Source of the DNA: Burkholderiales bacterium
GTDB taxonomy: Bacteria; Pseudomonadota; Gammaproteobacteria; Burkholderiales; SG8-41
DNA length: 64,000 nt
Assembly: GCA_019749945.1 (NCBI GenBank)
Contig: JAIEPF010000010.1
Coordinates: 186,001-250,000 of the forward strand
Direction of reading: 5' to 3'
The position numbers and the translations under genes are program-made. Under the pieces are notes generated by a model that did no database searches, was not told the origin of the DNA, and worked only from the letters and a program-made list of their open reading frames with translations. Positions 16,476-25,226 of this stretch are shown in pieces. The first letter of the stretch is position 1; every line of letters starts with the position of its first letter.

Positions 16476-16847
16476 TCAGGGTTTGGCGATGCGCCAAGCC
16501 TGGTTTACGCCGTCACCCGTGGTGTCTCCGGGTTTTTGGTCCTTGATCCAGCGGTAGAGCGGTTTGCCCTTGTAGGCCCACTGCTTGCCGCCATCGTCTC
16601 GGGTGACTATGCTCCAGTCTCCGCTGCCGGTGTCGGCGGCGCTGGCCATCTGTGGCGGCCAGTTTTGCGCGCATCCCCCGGTGCAGACGCTTTTACCGCT
16701 GCCGGTCACATCCTTGTCGAAGGTATACAGCGTCATGCCTGCCGGATTGACGAACATGCCGGACTGGATTTTGAGAGGCGCCGGCGCCATCGACATGCAT
16801 GCTGAAAGCAGGATCACAGCGGCAGGAAGCAGAATGCGGAAATTCAT
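16476..16847 (-). CDS. COG4315-type predicted lipoprotein
   Basis: 123 residues with a lipobox at LLSAC (Cys about residue 16) after a short hydrophobic signal, so probably a lipid-anchored envelope protein. The body carries repeats of the secreted Y-x-[FWY]-x-x-D type: TLYTFDKDVTGSGKSVCTGGCAQNWPP and PLYRWIKDQKPGDTTGDG. The pair of cysteines in CTGGC may form a disulfide. AGGAAA stands before ATG 16847. The function of this family is unknown. Confidence 0.85.
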   Translation of the reverse strand: MNFRILLPAAVILLSACMSMAPAPLKIQSGMFVNPAGMTLYTFDKDVTGSGKSVCTGGCAQNWPPQMASAADTGSGDWSIVTRDDGGKQWAYKGKPLYRWIKDQKPGDTTGDGVNQAWRIAKP

Positions 16848-16944
16848 GGGGATTTCCTGTCGTCAGAATTGAAAGCGATGGCGCAGTACTGACCGGCAAA
16901 CAGTACTGCGGGAAATATCTTCCATCCAACTCAGTGGATTATTG

Positions 16945-17682
16945 CTAGGATTTTTTCCGGCGCACGCCGACCATGCCCATCAAACCCAGCCCGGCCAGCA
17001 TCATGGCGTAGGTTTCGGGTTCGGGTACCGCGGTAACGGCGCTGACTGCCGAGAAACTTTCCGGCCCGCCGGCAACGCCGGTGATGGTGGATTCCAGCGC
17101 GATGCGGAAAGCGGAGGCGCCCGCTTGACTGAACACGGTGGTGTTGAGGAATGTCTGCTGGGCTGCATCAACGTTGATCAGGAAGCCCGCGCTGCCGTTC
17201 CCGGTTTGGGTGCTCAGCAGACTAAAGCTGCCGTCGATAGCCGCGATCACGGTATTACCGTTATAGAATTTCAGGGTCACATCGGTGACGGTAAGTCCGT
17301 CGCCGCCGGGTTCGGTCGCATTGAACAGCAGATTCACGTTGGCGCCGCTGGTCCAGTTGAGTTCGCCGAGTGTCGGGATGCCGAATTTCTGGTTGTCCGA
17401 CAGCGGACTCACGGTATCGCCGCCCGGATTGGTCACGCCGTTTCCACCGAACACCGAGGCATTGGCGATGCCGGGCGTGAGCGCAACGAGATTGCCTCCG
17501 ACGATGCCGATGGCTCCCGATTCGGTGCCGTTACCCTGGATGGTCAGCAGACGGGGAGCGTTGCCGAATCCCTGGGCACCGATGAACAGTTCACCGTTCT
17601 GGACAAGATTCGCGTTTGCGCCTGTGGAAACTCCCAGCAGGGCGCCGGCCATTGCAACGATGATCGGTAATTTTTTGTGCAT
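16945..17682 (-). CDS. PEP-CTERM sorting domain-containing secreted protein
   Basis: 245 residues with an N-terminal signal peptide (MHKKLPIIVAMAGALLGVSTGANA). The C-terminal sorting tag is complete: VPEPETYAM, a hydrophobic segment LLAGLGLMGMVG and a basic tail RRKKS. Such tags are recognised by exosortase EpsH/XrtA in bacteria that make extracellular polysaccharide. The central part is Gly/Asn/Thr-rich with no recognised enzyme domain, as usual for these surface proteins. No exosortase or EPS genes are in the window, so the protein must rely on a system elsewhere. AAGGAA precedes the start. Confidence 0.94.
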   Translation of the reverse strand: MHKKLPIIVAMAGALLGVSTGANANLVQNGELFIGAQGFGNAPRLLTIQGNGTESGAIGIVGGNLVALTPGIANASVFGGNGVTNPGGDTVSPLSDNQKFGIPTLGELNWTSGANVNLLFNATEPGGDGLTVTDVTLKFYNGNTVIAAIDGSFSLLSTQTGNGSAGFLINVDAAQQTFLNTTVFSQAGASAFRIALESTITGVAGGPESFSAVSAVTAVPEPETYAMMLAGLGLMGMVGVRRKKS

Positions 17683-17990
17683 TTTCGTGCCTATTCCTTG
17701 AGCAATAAAGCAAATATGGGATTAATCGCGTCGCCGGCCGCCGATAACCAGTCATCATTCGTGCAGTCAAGGGAGACCGAGACCGGATTTTCATCGTCCT
17801 CCCGTCGCGGCTCTGTGCGGTGCCCCACAAATACGGTGACTTATTTGCGGATAGTGACAGCAGCGGAAATCCGGTGATGCCGGCCTGGATGTCTCCGGCT
17901 TTCGCATCAATGAGCTGATCTCCGGCGGTGACCGGCTGGGGTTGCTTGCTGCGGGGAGCTGGGTAGGCATGCCAATGCCTGCCCGGAGGG
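17683..17990. other. Intergenic region upstream of the PEP-CTERM gene
   Basis: No coding frame with convincing composition was found. On the minus strand a possible -35 (TTGACT, near 17762-17767) is followed 17 bases later by TTATCG, a weak -10, which could drive the PEP-CTERM gene. The part nearest the Bug gene has GGCATGCCAATGCC-like short palindromes but no T-run. Confidence 0.4.
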
Positions 17991-18956
17991 TTATTCCGCC
18001 TTGATGTTGGCTTCGCGGATGACCTTGCCCCAGCGCTCGTTTTCGGCACGCAGGAATTCCGCGGTCTGCTCCGGCGTGCCGGTGGCGATGTCGCCGCCCA
18101 TTGCAGCGAATTTTTCCCGCATGTCCGGGGTGGACATGGCTTTCACCGATTCCGCGTTCAGGCGGTCGATGATGGCGCGCGGTGTGCCGGCAGGCGCGAG
18201 GATGGCGTACCAGTTGATGGCCACCAGCCCCGGCAGCCCGGCTTCTTTCGAGGTCTGCACATCCGGAATGGAAACATTGCGTTTGTGGTCGAGAATCACC
18301 AGTGCGCGCATCTTGCCGGCATTGACGAAAGGCACCGCGCTCGAAATCACCACGATCACCATGTCGACGTCGCCGCTCAGCGCGCCAGCAATACCCAGCG
18401 TCGCGCTTTTATAGGGCACGTGGGTGAATTTTATTTTTGAGAACGACTGCATCAGTTCCGCGGCGAGGTGATTGGCCGAACCGAAGCCGCCGGAGCCGTA
18501 GGCAATCTTGCCGGGTGCGCTGCGGGCAAGGGTGATCAGCTCACGCATGTTTTTGGCCGGCACGGATGGGTGCACGATCACCACATTGGGGATGGTTGCC
18601 AGCAGTGCCACTGCTGCGAAATCGCGGATGCCGTCGAAGCCGACCTTGGGGTTCAAGTGCGGATTGGTCAGCAGCGGTACTGCGCCCATCAAAAGCGTGT
18701 AGCCGTCGGCGGGTGATCGGGCCGCCGCGACATAACCGATGTTGCCGGTGGCGCCGACGCGCGGCTCCGGCACCACCTGCTGGCCGAGCGCCGCCGACAG
18801 TTTTGTGGCCACCAGGCGCCCGACGGTATCCGTGCCGCCGGCGAAGGGCAGGATCATGCGCACGGGTTTGACCGGATAGTTCTGTGCCTGCGCTGCGGGA
18901 ACAGTGACAAAGACGATACAGGCGGCAATCAGGATGCGGCGGACTGCATGCGACAT
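17991..18956 (-). CDS. Bug/TctC-family periplasmic solute-binding protein
   Basis: 321 residues with signal peptide MSHAVRRILIAACIVFVTVPAAQAQ. It has PVRMILPFAGGTDTVGR, GATGNIGYVAAARSPADGYTLL, and a modified HVPYKSATLGIAGALSG loop. The first loop is one residue shorter (FAGGTD) than the usual FxxGGxTD. It is the last gene of the minus cluster that starts with the MaoC hydratase at 25049, lying 15 nt after the class II aldolase. The substrate is unknown. Confidence 0.94.
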   Translation of the reverse strand: MSHAVRRILIAACIVFVTVPAAQAQNYPVKPVRMILPFAGGTDTVGRLVATKLSAALGQQVVPEPRVGATGNIGYVAAARSPADGYTLLMGAVPLLTNPHLNPKVGFDGIRDFAAVALLATIPNVVIVHPSVPAKNMRELITLARSAPGKIAYGSGGFGSANHLAAELMQSFSKIKFTHVPYKSATLGIAGALSGDVDMVIVVISSAVPFVNAGKMRALVILDHKRNVSIPDVQTSKEAGLPGLVAINWYAILAPAGTPRAIIDRLNAESVKAMSTPDMREKFAAMGGDIATGTPEQTAEFLRAENERWGKVIREANIKAE

Positions 18957-18971
18957 GCTGTTTCTCCTGCG

Positions 18972-19667
18972 TTATTGGTGCATCTGTTCGCTGTCGCTTT
19001 CCACCAGCGCCCACACCCGCTTGAACGGGCCGCGGCTTTTCAGCAGTTCGCCGCCGGCGTCAGCCGCGAGTTTTTCCTCGATCCAGACCGGTTTGCCCAT
19101 GCTCGCCGCGGTGTGCGCGCGCCGCGCGTTTTCCTCGAACAGGAAGCTGCCGCCGACACATTCCTCGACATCGGCGCCGGTGATCGCCGCGCCATGCGCA
19201 CGCAGCAGCACGGCACGGTGGGTGCCCAGTGCCCTCGCCAGTGCGACGCCGCGGTCGGGATTGCTGACCAGCCGCGGATCGTCGTAGACCGGGATGCCGT
19301 CATGGAACAGCGTGCCCATCAGGTGGATCGCGCGCAGCCGGTGTTCGCTGGTGCTGAATGCGGTCGAATGCAGGCCGTGGTAATGAAAAACGCTGTTGAT
19401 ATCCGGGCGCGCGCGCAGGATTTCGAGATGGAGCGGATATTCACCGGGAATCGCGCCCTTGCCGGAGACGATGCGTCCCTTCATGTCGATGACCAGGAAA
19501 TCCTCGGAGTTGGCGCGTGGTCCCAGCGAATGGCGGGGCAGCAGGAACAGTTCCGGATCGTCGGGCAGGCGTGCGCTGATGTGGCCGAATCCTTCAATGA
19601 AGCCGCGGCTGTAGAGAAAATGCCAGGACTTCAACAGCTTGGTCATCAATTCATCAGGTACGTGCAT
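18972..19667 (-). CDS. Class II aldolase/adducin family protein
   Basis: 231 residues of the FucA/AraD fold. The glycine-rich phosphate or CoA-binding part reads FIEGFGHISARLP, and the zinc ligands are His in HYHGLHSTAF (about residues 93-95) and a later His in LLRAHGAAITG (about 156). The acid/base glutamate may be the Glu in the segment IPGEYPLHLEILRARPD. Members cleave or decarboxylate sugar-phosphate or oxo-acid substrates. In this cluster an oxaloacetate-like or hydroxy-acid substrate is equally possible. It lies between a Bug protein and an enolase-superfamily dehydratase, which suggests an acid-sugar or related aldol step. Confidence 0.9.
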   Translation of the reverse strand: MHVPDELMTKLLKSWHFLYSRGFIEGFGHISARLPDDPELFLLPRHSLGPRANSEDFLVIDMKGRIVSGKGAIPGEYPLHLEILRARPDINSVFHYHGLHSTAFSTSEHRLRAIHLMGTLFHDGIPVYDDPRLVSNPDRGVALARALGTHRAVLLRAHGAAITGADVEECVGGSFLFEENARRAHTAASMGKPVWIEEKLAADAGGELLKSRGPFKRVWALVESDSEQMHQ

Positions 19668-19693
19668 GGTTTATTTCTTTCAGATTGCGTATT

Positions 19694-20830
19694 TCAGAGA
19701 ACTCTTTCGCCGAACTTCTTCAGTGCGGCTGGTGACAGCGTCAGGCCGAGGCCCGGCTGTTCCTTCAGGTGCAGCATGCCCTTGGCGATTTTCGGCGGAT
19801 CCTCGAATAGCTCCGCCTGCAGCGGATCGCGCTCGGGATCGGTGAAGGATTCGACGATGCAGCCGGCGGGGCTGCCGGCGACGATGTGGGCGTGGATGAA
19901 ACAGTCGTGGTGCGGGGCGACCTGCACCTGGTTCAGTTCACAGAGTGCTGCGAGTTTGCGACCGGTGGTGAAGCCGCCCATCATCGTGCAGTCGAACTGC
20001 AGGATCTGGATCGCGCCGTCTTCAACGAGATCGCGGCAGCCGTAGGCGGTGAGTTCGCTTTCGCCGGCGGACAGCGGGATATTGGTCTGCTGCGCGAGTT
20101 TGATCAGTTCGCGATGGTCATCGGCCCAGCGCACCGGTTCTTCCAGCCAGCGCGGGTTCAGCGGCAGCATTTCGCGCGCGGCGGTGATCGCGGTCGGCAG
20201 ATCCCAGGCGCGGTTGCAATCGACCATCATGTCCTTGTCCGGGCCGATGATGTCGCGGATCAGTTCCAGCCGTTTCAGGTCTTCCTTCAGCGGGACGCCG
20301 CCGACCTTGGCCTTGAAACCCTGATGGCCCTGCGCCTTCAGCATCTGCATTTCATCCTTCAGTTCCGCCATGTCCTTGCCGTCGCGGTAATAGGCACAGG
20401 TGACGTAGCAGGGGATTTCGCTGCGAAAGCCGCCGAACAGGCGGTACAGTGGCAGCTTGGCGGCCTTGCCGATGACATCCCAGGCGGCGATGTCGATGGC
20501 GGCGGCGATACGCACGATGGCTTCGCGGGTCCAGCCTTTTTCCGAGGCGATTTTTTTCGCGGTCAGCCAGAAAATCCGGTCATGCAGTTTTTCCGGCGCC
20601 AGCGGATCTTCGCCGATGATGTAATCCGCAATTCCCGTCTTGAAGGCCTTGATCGCGGCCTCGATCGGCGTGTAGCTGGTGGCGATACCGATGCCTTCGA
20701 TGCCTTCATCGGTGAACATGCGCACCAGGATTTCATTGGCCTTGGGCACGATGAAGTTGCTGACCCAGTACGGGCGCAGGCCTTCGTCGGGCGCGCGCAG
20801 GATGTGGATTTCGAGTTTGGTGATTTTCAT
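19694..20830 (-). CDS. Mandelate racemase/muconate lactonizing enzyme (enolase superfamily)
   Basis: 378 residues from ATG 20830; the open frame upstream lacks family similarity. The capping domain spans about 1-125. The barrel has the K-x-K motif in GFKAKVGG (about 172-176), metal ligands in MVDCNRAW (Asp), WLEEPVRW (Glu) and LSAGESEL (Glu), an Asp in LQFDCTMMGG, a His in VAPHHDCFIHAH and a Glu in CIVESF. This Lys plus His arrangement is that of the mandelate racemase group, where most members dehydrate or epimerise acid sugars. It lies 26 nt upstream of the class II aldolase, which would suit a dehydration-then-aldol-cleavage sequence. Confidence 0.92.
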   Translation of the reverse strand: MKITKLEIHILRAPDEGLRPYWVSNFIVPKANEILVRMFTDEGIEGIGIATSYTPIEAAIKAFKTGIADYIIGEDPLAPEKLHDRIFWLTAKKIASEKGWTREAIVRIAAAIDIAAWDVIGKAAKLPLYRLFGGFRSEIPCYVTCAYYRDGKDMAELKDEMQMLKAQGHQGFKAKVGGVPLKEDLKRLELIRDIIGPDKDMMVDCNRAWDLPTAITAAREMLPLNPRWLEEPVRWADDHRELIKLAQQTNIPLSAGESELTAYGCRDLVEDGAIQILQFDCTMMGGFTTGRKLAALCELNQVQVAPHHDCFIHAHIVAGSPAGCIVESFTDPERDPLQAELFEDPPKIAKGMLHLKEQPGLGLTLSPAALKKFGERVL

Positions 20831-20877
20831 TGCAAGGTTCCGAAGTGGGGCGCGGCAACGCGCGAGCGGCCGCCAGT

Positions 20878-22146
20878 TTAACGTTTTCCGTTGGCCATTT
20901 GCGTGGCTTCGGGCATGCGGCGCAGGCGCCAGGTGGCGACCGGGCTGAACAAGGCGATCACACCCAGCGAACACCAGGCGAGACCCCAGGTGACCACGGG
21001 CGATGCCTCAGCCGCACCCGCGGCGTCGAGCACCAGGCCGAACACCCAGGGCGCGGTCGCGCCGGCGCCGAAACCCAAGACTGAACGCACGGAATACGCT
21101 GCGCCGATGTGGCGCGGCGGCACCAGTTCGGTCACCGCGGTCGAAAATACCGAGGAGTCGCCAACCGCGGTAAAGCTGTAGACAAAACAGATGATGACCA
21201 GCAGCCACAGCGGCAGGCCGATCAGCCAGCCCAGCGCCAGTGAACAGCCGGCGCTGGTGGTGGCCAGCACCATCATGGTCCAGGTGCGCCCCATGCGGTC
21301 CGACAACCAGCCGCCGGTGACACTGCCGCCCATGCTGCCGATATAGGCGATGGCGGCGAGACCCGCGCCGAGGCTTGCCGAGGCGGTGGCGCTGCTGCCG
21401 GTGGAGTAGGCGGCGGCCGCCGACAGGAATGCCGGCATCCACGCTTTCATGCCGAGCATTTCCCAGTAATGGAAGGTATAGGCCCAGGTCACCAGCATCG
21501 CCGGTTTGTTGTTGAGGATCATCGCCACCGGTTTTTTCGCGGCCTGTTCCGCGCTGCGCGGATGGATCACGTTGGGTGTTGCGCGCAGGGCATGCAGGGC
21601 GAGCAGGGTGCCCAGCACCGGGCCGGCGGCGTTGACGATGAAGGCGCCGCGCCAGCCGATGAACGGTGTCAGCGCGCCGGTGATCACCAGTGCCAGCGCA
21701 TAACCGCCGGAGGCGGCGGCGAGATAAAAACCCATGGCACGGCCGCGGCTGGCCGGCTGGAACCTTTCGGCAATCAGCGTCAGGCCGGGCGTGTACGAGC
21801 CGCCGGAGAACAGTCCCGTCAGGCCATAGAGGATGGCGCCAGTCAGGAAGCTTTCGGCGAACAACGCAAACACCATTGCGCTGATGCTGGATGCGATACT
21901 GGAGATCAGGAATACGCGTTTGGCGCCGTAGCGGTCGGCGAGGAAGCCGACGGCGACCAGCGAAAACAAGTAACCGCCGTGCCAGGCCGACTGGACCAGC
22001 CCGGCCTCGCCGGCGCTCATGCCCCATTCGGGTTTGAGCAGCGGAATGGCCGCGGCATAGGCGGTGAACATCAGCGCGAAGCTGGTGCGGCTCGCGCACA
22101 GCCAAAGCAGCCAGGAAGTGTCGGTGCCGCGCTGCGCGGGGGTCAA
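20878..22146 (-). CDS. MFS transporter
   Basis: 422 residues with about 12 hydrophobic helices. The signature between TM2 and TM3 is GFLADRYGAKRVFL, repeated in the second half as GGWLSDRMGRTWTM. The start is uncertain: TTG 22146 is used because no Met occurs before TM1. It probably imports the organic acid degraded by neighbouring enzymes. It begins 18 nt after the enoyl-CoA hydratase stop. Confidence 0.9.
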   Translation of the reverse strand: MTPAQRGTDTSWLLWLCASRTSFALMFTAYAAAIPLLKPEWGMSAGEAGLVQSAWHGGYLFSLVAVGFLADRYGAKRVFLISSIASSISAMVFALFAESFLTGAILYGLTGLFSGGSYTPGLTLIAERFQPASRGRAMGFYLAAASGGYALALVITGALTPFIGWRGAFIVNAAGPVLGTLLALHALRATPNVIHPRSAEQAAKKPVAMILNNKPAMLVTWAYTFHYWEMLGMKAWMPAFLSAAAAYSTGSSATASASLGAGLAAIAYIGSMGGSVTGGWLSDRMGRTWTMMVLATTSAGCSLALGWLIGLPLWLLVIICFVYSFTAVGDSSVFSTAVTELVPPRHIGAAYSVRSVLGFGAGATAPWVFGLVLDAAGAAEASPVVTWGLAWCSLGVIALFSPVATWRLRRMPEATQMANGKR

Positions 22147-22164
22147 GATCTGTTTACCTGAAAC

Positions 22165-22935
22165 TCATTTGCCCAAAAACTTCGGCGGCCGTTTTTCCTT
22201 GAACGCGGCAACGCCTTCCTTGTGGTCATGCGTCAGGCGTACGATGCCCGAAGCCAGGGTTTCCAGTTCACATAATTGTTCAAGAGTCGGCACAGCCATG
22301 GCCTGGAACATTTTTTTCGCCAGCGCCAGCGCGTACGTCGCCGATTCGGCGAACTCAGTGGCCAGCGCATTGGCTGCGGTTTCGAGTTCGGCATCGGGCA
22401 CCACGCGCGCCACCAGACCCAGGCTTTTCGCCTCTTCGGCGCCGAAGGCGCGCGCGGTGTAGACCAGTTCCTTGGCCTGGGACAGGCCGAGGCGCTGCAC
22501 CAGGAAGAAAATCGCGCCGCCGTCGGGTACCACGCCGACTTTTTTGAAGGCCATCGAGAACTTGGTGGTATCGGAGGCGACGATCAGGTCGCAGGCCAGC
22601 GCCAGCGCATTGCCGATGCCGTAGACGGCACCCCGGGTCGCGGCGATCACCGGTTTTTCCAGGTTGTAGAGCGCGATGATCGTGCGGTGGCGTTTTTGCG
22701 AACGCGCGCGGCCGGACACGATGTCGGATTTGGCCATGTTGCTGACGTCACCACCGGAGCAGAAGGCGCGGCCTTCGCCCTTCAGCACCACGGCACGGAT
22801 GTCGTCGTCGGCGGCGATGGTGTTGATGTGTTCGTACAGCGCATCCCACATCACATCGGCCATCGCGTTCAGGCGATCCGGCCGGTCCAGCGTCAGCGTG
22901 GCGATGCCCTGGTCTTTTTCGAAACGGACGTTCAT
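22165..22935 (-). CDS. Enoyl-CoA hydratase/isomerase family protein
   Basis: 256 residues from ATG 22935, with AAAGG six bases upstream; an in-frame TTG at 22941 is less likely. Crotonase features are FCSGGDVSNM (about 63-72), AATRGAVYGIGNALALACDL and KKVGVVPDGGAIFFL. As in its paralogue at 1642-2412, the first hydratase Glu position is not acidic while the Glu in LSQAKELV is kept. The tail FKEKRPPKFLGK is the same type. It sits between the MFS gene and a CACAGAG hairpin downstream of the SDR gene. Confidence 0.92.
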   Translation of the reverse strand: MNVRFEKDQGIATLTLDRPDRLNAMADVMWDALYEHINTIAADDDIRAVVLKGEGRAFCSGGDVSNMAKSDIVSGRARSQKRHRTIIALYNLEKPVIAATRGAVYGIGNALALACDLIVASDTTKFSMAFKKVGVVPDGGAIFFLVQRLGLSQAKELVYTARAFGAEEAKSLGLVARVVPDAELETAANALATEFAESATYALALAKKMFQAMAVPTLEQLCELETLASGIVRLTHDHKEGVAAFKEKRPPKFLGK

Positions 22936-22956
22936 GGGCAACCTTTAAATCAAAAA

Positions 22957-23105
22957 CTTTTAGCCACAGAGGACACAGAGTTCACAGAGGAAAATCCCTT
23001 GTTATCGAGATTATCGGGATGTTTGGCGCCGAGGGCATGAAAAGCCATTCCTGATTTGCGCTTTTGATCTCCTCTGTGTTCTCTGTGACCTCTGTGGCTC
23101 GCTTT
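22957..23105. repeat. CACAGAG 9-bp-unit inverted repeat, copy B
   Basis: Left arm 22957-22995 (TTTTAGCCACAGAGGACACAG onward, three units) and right arm about 23070-23105, separated by a loop of roughly 75 bases with no other feature. It lies between the SDR and enoyl-CoA hydratase genes, both on the minus strand. Confidence 0.92.
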
Positions 23106-23116
23106 TGAGTTTGCAG

Positions 23117-24037
23117 TTAGATGGAATCCCAAGGAAACACATCGGCGGTGCGTTCGGTCGGCGAAAAGAACCAGCTCTTCAGCGCCGGGTACATGTGTTC
23201 GGCGCAGCGCTCTGGCGTCCAGCCGTCGGCGCGATGGATGCCGCGCAGCGGGCGTGACTGGCTCATCAGGAAAATTTCGTTCTTGCGCGTCGAGAACACC
23301 TGCGCGTTGACGTCCTTGGCCGCGTCGCTCAGCAGGTACACCGCGAGCGGGGCGTTGTGCTCCGCCGTGACCTGCTTGCGCTGCTCGATGCGCTTGGCTG
23401 TGGCCGGATCCTTGGCCGGGATCGATGCCGTCATTCGCGTCCAGGCGACCGGTGCGATGCAGTTCGAGCGCACGTTGAAACGCCCCATGTCCACCGCGAT
23501 GCATTTCGACAGCGCCACCATGCCCAGCTTGGCCGCACCGTAGTTGGCCTGGCCCATGGCGCCGATCAGGCCGGAGGTCGAGGTCATGTGCACCAGCGCG
23601 CCGGATTCCTGTTTGCGGAAATGGTCCGCGGCGTGGCGCGAGCAGTTGAAGGCGCCCTTGAGCATCACGTTGACCACCGAATCCCAGTCGCTTTCCGCCA
23701 TTTTGTGGAAAATCACGTCGCGCAGGATGCCGGCATTGTTGACCACACCGTCGATGCGGCCGAAGTTGTCCATTGCGCACTGGATGATTTTTCCGGCGCT
23801 GGCGAATTCGGCGACGCTGTCGTAATTGGCCACGGCTTCGCCGCCGGCTTTTTTGATCTGGTTGACGGTGTCCTGTGCCGGCGTCTGGTCCCCGCCCGCG
23901 CCGTCGATGGCGACGCCGATGTCATTGACCACCACTTTTGCGCCATGCGCCGCGGCCATGACCGCGATGGCGGCACCGATGCCGCGACCTGCGCCGGTGA
24001 CGACGACGACTTTGCCTTCCATCATGTTGCTTGCCAT
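23117..24037 (-). CDS. SDR-family 3-hydroxyacyl-CoA dehydrogenase-like protein
   Basis: 306 residues from ATG 24037, where AAGGAG lies seven bases upstream. NAD-binding TGAGRGIG (about 13-20), VVNNAGILRD and the catalytic Ser and YGAAK pair (HMTSTSGLIGAMGQANYGAAK) are all present. The segment VVVNDIGVAIDGAGGDQTPAQ after the first strand is characteristic of the (3R)-hydroxyacyl-CoA dehydrogenase domain of multifunctional enzyme type 2. A C-terminal extension of about 70 residues (from NEIFLMSQSRPLRG) replaces the hydratase part, which is encoded separately by the neighbouring MaoC gene. Together they form a split MFE-2-like pair for R-specific beta-oxidation. Confidence 0.9.
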   Translation of the reverse strand: MASNMMEGKVVVVTGAGRGIGAAIAVMAAAHGAKVVVNDIGVAIDGAGGDQTPAQDTVNQIKKAGGEAVANYDSVAEFASAGKIIQCAMDNFGRIDGVVNNAGILRDVIFHKMAESDWDSVVNVMLKGAFNCSRHAADHFRKQESGALVHMTSTSGLIGAMGQANYGAAKLGMVALSKCIAVDMGRFNVRSNCIAPVAWTRMTASIPAKDPATAKRIEQRKQVTAEHNAPLAVYLLSDAAKDVNAQVFSTRKNEIFLMSQSRPLRGIHRADGWTPERCAEHMYPALKSWFFSPTERTADVFPWDSI

Positions 24038-24068
24038 GTGCGTGCTCCTTGAAAAATCTGAATTCAAA

Positions 24069-24182
24069 ACCTTTTAGCCACAGAGGGCACAGAGGCCACA
24101 GAGAAAAAACCTCATGTAAAAGTGCGCCTTGCTGATGTTGTTCTTGCAGTTCTCTGTGCTCTCTGTGACCTCTGTGGCTAAG
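24069..24182. repeat. CACAGAG 9-bp-unit inverted repeat, copy C
   Basis: Left arm 24069-24108, with units CACAGAGGG, CACAGAGGC and CACAGAGAA, and right arm 24148-24182. Its loop end matches that of copy A. The right arm runs directly into the AT-rich TAAGTATTTG motif and then the MaoC stop codon. Confidence 0.92.
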
Positions 24183-24192
24183 TATTTGTTTT
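24179..24192. promoter_or_regulatory. AT-rich TAAGTATTTG motif (copy a)
   Basis: TAAGTATTTGTTTT at the junction of hairpin copy C and the MaoC 3' end. Read on the minus strand it matches the IHF consensus WATCAANNNNTTR with one mismatch. Confidence 0.45.
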
Positions 24193-25049
24193 TAAAAAAC
24201 TTCTGCGCGACCGTTATTGAGCACGGTGACACCTCGCGCCGGCACGGTGGCGCGGAAAGAAACGACCTTGCCGTCCACCCACATTTCGGTGCGTATGGTT
24301 TCACCGGGATACACCGGTGAGGAAAAACGGCCCGACATGCTTTTGAGTTTGAGTGGATCGTAGCCGCACACCGTTTTCACCAGCGCATGACCGACCACGC
24401 TGAAGGTTGCGCGACCGTGCAGGATCGGCATCTTGAATCCGGCCTTGGCCGCGTATGCGGGATCGGCATGCAGCGGGTTGTAGTCACCGGAGAGGCGGTA
24501 GATCAGCGCGGCCTGCGGCAGTGTCGCCAGATCACATGTGTGTTGAGCCGGCGTTTCGGGTATCGGCTGCGGTGCCGGTGTCGGCCCCGAAGGTCCGCCG
24601 AAACCGCCGTCGGCGCGGCAGAAGGTGGTCGAGGTCAGCGTGCAGATCAACTCATTGCTCGCCTTGTCGCGCACCTCGCAGGCGGTCTGCAGCAGCGCGC
24701 CCTTGTCTTTTCCCTTGTCGAGTACCGCGGTGACGCGGGTCTTGCCGATGATTTCGCCTTCGACCGGCAGCGGCTTGTGGATGACAAAACCCTGTTCGCC
24801 ATGCACGACATGGCTGCGCGTGACTCCGGTGCCCTCGGCAGCATGCCAGGGGCCGGGGTAACCGAGGATGATCGCCATCGTCGGCAGCGCCTTCAGGTTT
24901 TCCTCGTAGACAAACTGCAGTTGATTGGTGTCGACCGGATCGGCGCCGAGGCCGACGCCCAGCGCGTAGAGGATGGTGTCGCGTTTGGTCAGTGTCTGTT
25001 CAACCTGTGGAATATCCCAGTTGAGGAGTTTTTGATGATCAATGGCCAT
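24192..25049 (-). CDS. MaoC-like (R)-specific enoyl-CoA hydratase 2
   Basis: 285 residues from ATG 25049. Double hot-dog protein: the N-terminal half has a decayed hot-dog fold (PTMAIILGYPG, HGEQGFVIHKPLP). The C-terminal half carries the hydratase-2 motif YRLSGDYNPLHADPAYA (about residues 185-201, catalytic Asp and His), then ILHGRATFSVVGHALV. This matches the hydratase-2 domain of eukaryotic MFE-2 and bacterial homologues. It acts with the SDR gene downstream. It is the first gene of the minus cluster 25049-17991. Confidence 0.93.
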   Translation of the reverse strand: MAIDHQKLLNWDIPQVEQTLTKRDTILYALGVGLGADPVDTNQLQFVYEENLKALPTMAIILGYPGPWHAAEGTGVTRSHVVHGEQGFVIHKPLPVEGEIIGKTRVTAVLDKGKDKGALLQTACEVRDKASNELICTLTSTTFCRADGGFGGPSGPTPAPQPIPETPAQHTCDLATLPQAALIYRLSGDYNPLHADPAYAAKAGFKMPILHGRATFSVVGHALVKTVCGYDPLKLKSMSGRFSSPVYPGETIRTEMWVDGKVVSFRATVPARGVTVLNNGRAEVF

Positions 25050-25132
25050 GATGGTGTTCCGGGGCGGCGCCTTCCGCGTCTGCTGCGCGGGTTGCCGCAT
25101 GGAGTGTGGTGGATGCGTATTTTTGTGTGATC

Positions 25133-25138
25133 TATACT
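25133..25138 (+). promoter_or_regulatory. Possible -10 element for the phytanoyl-CoA dioxygenase-like gene
   Basis: TATACT at 25133-25138 in an otherwise GC-rich stretch between divergent genes. The matching -35 (TGGATG, 17 bases upstream) is poor, so this is only a candidate. Confidence 0.3.
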
Positions 25139-25226
25139 AGCATGCTGAATCGTGCTCATAAAACGGGACCGCATTGTGAATACCCGTTTCGAATGCCATC
25201 ACTGTGCACAGGGAGGGAAACCAGCG

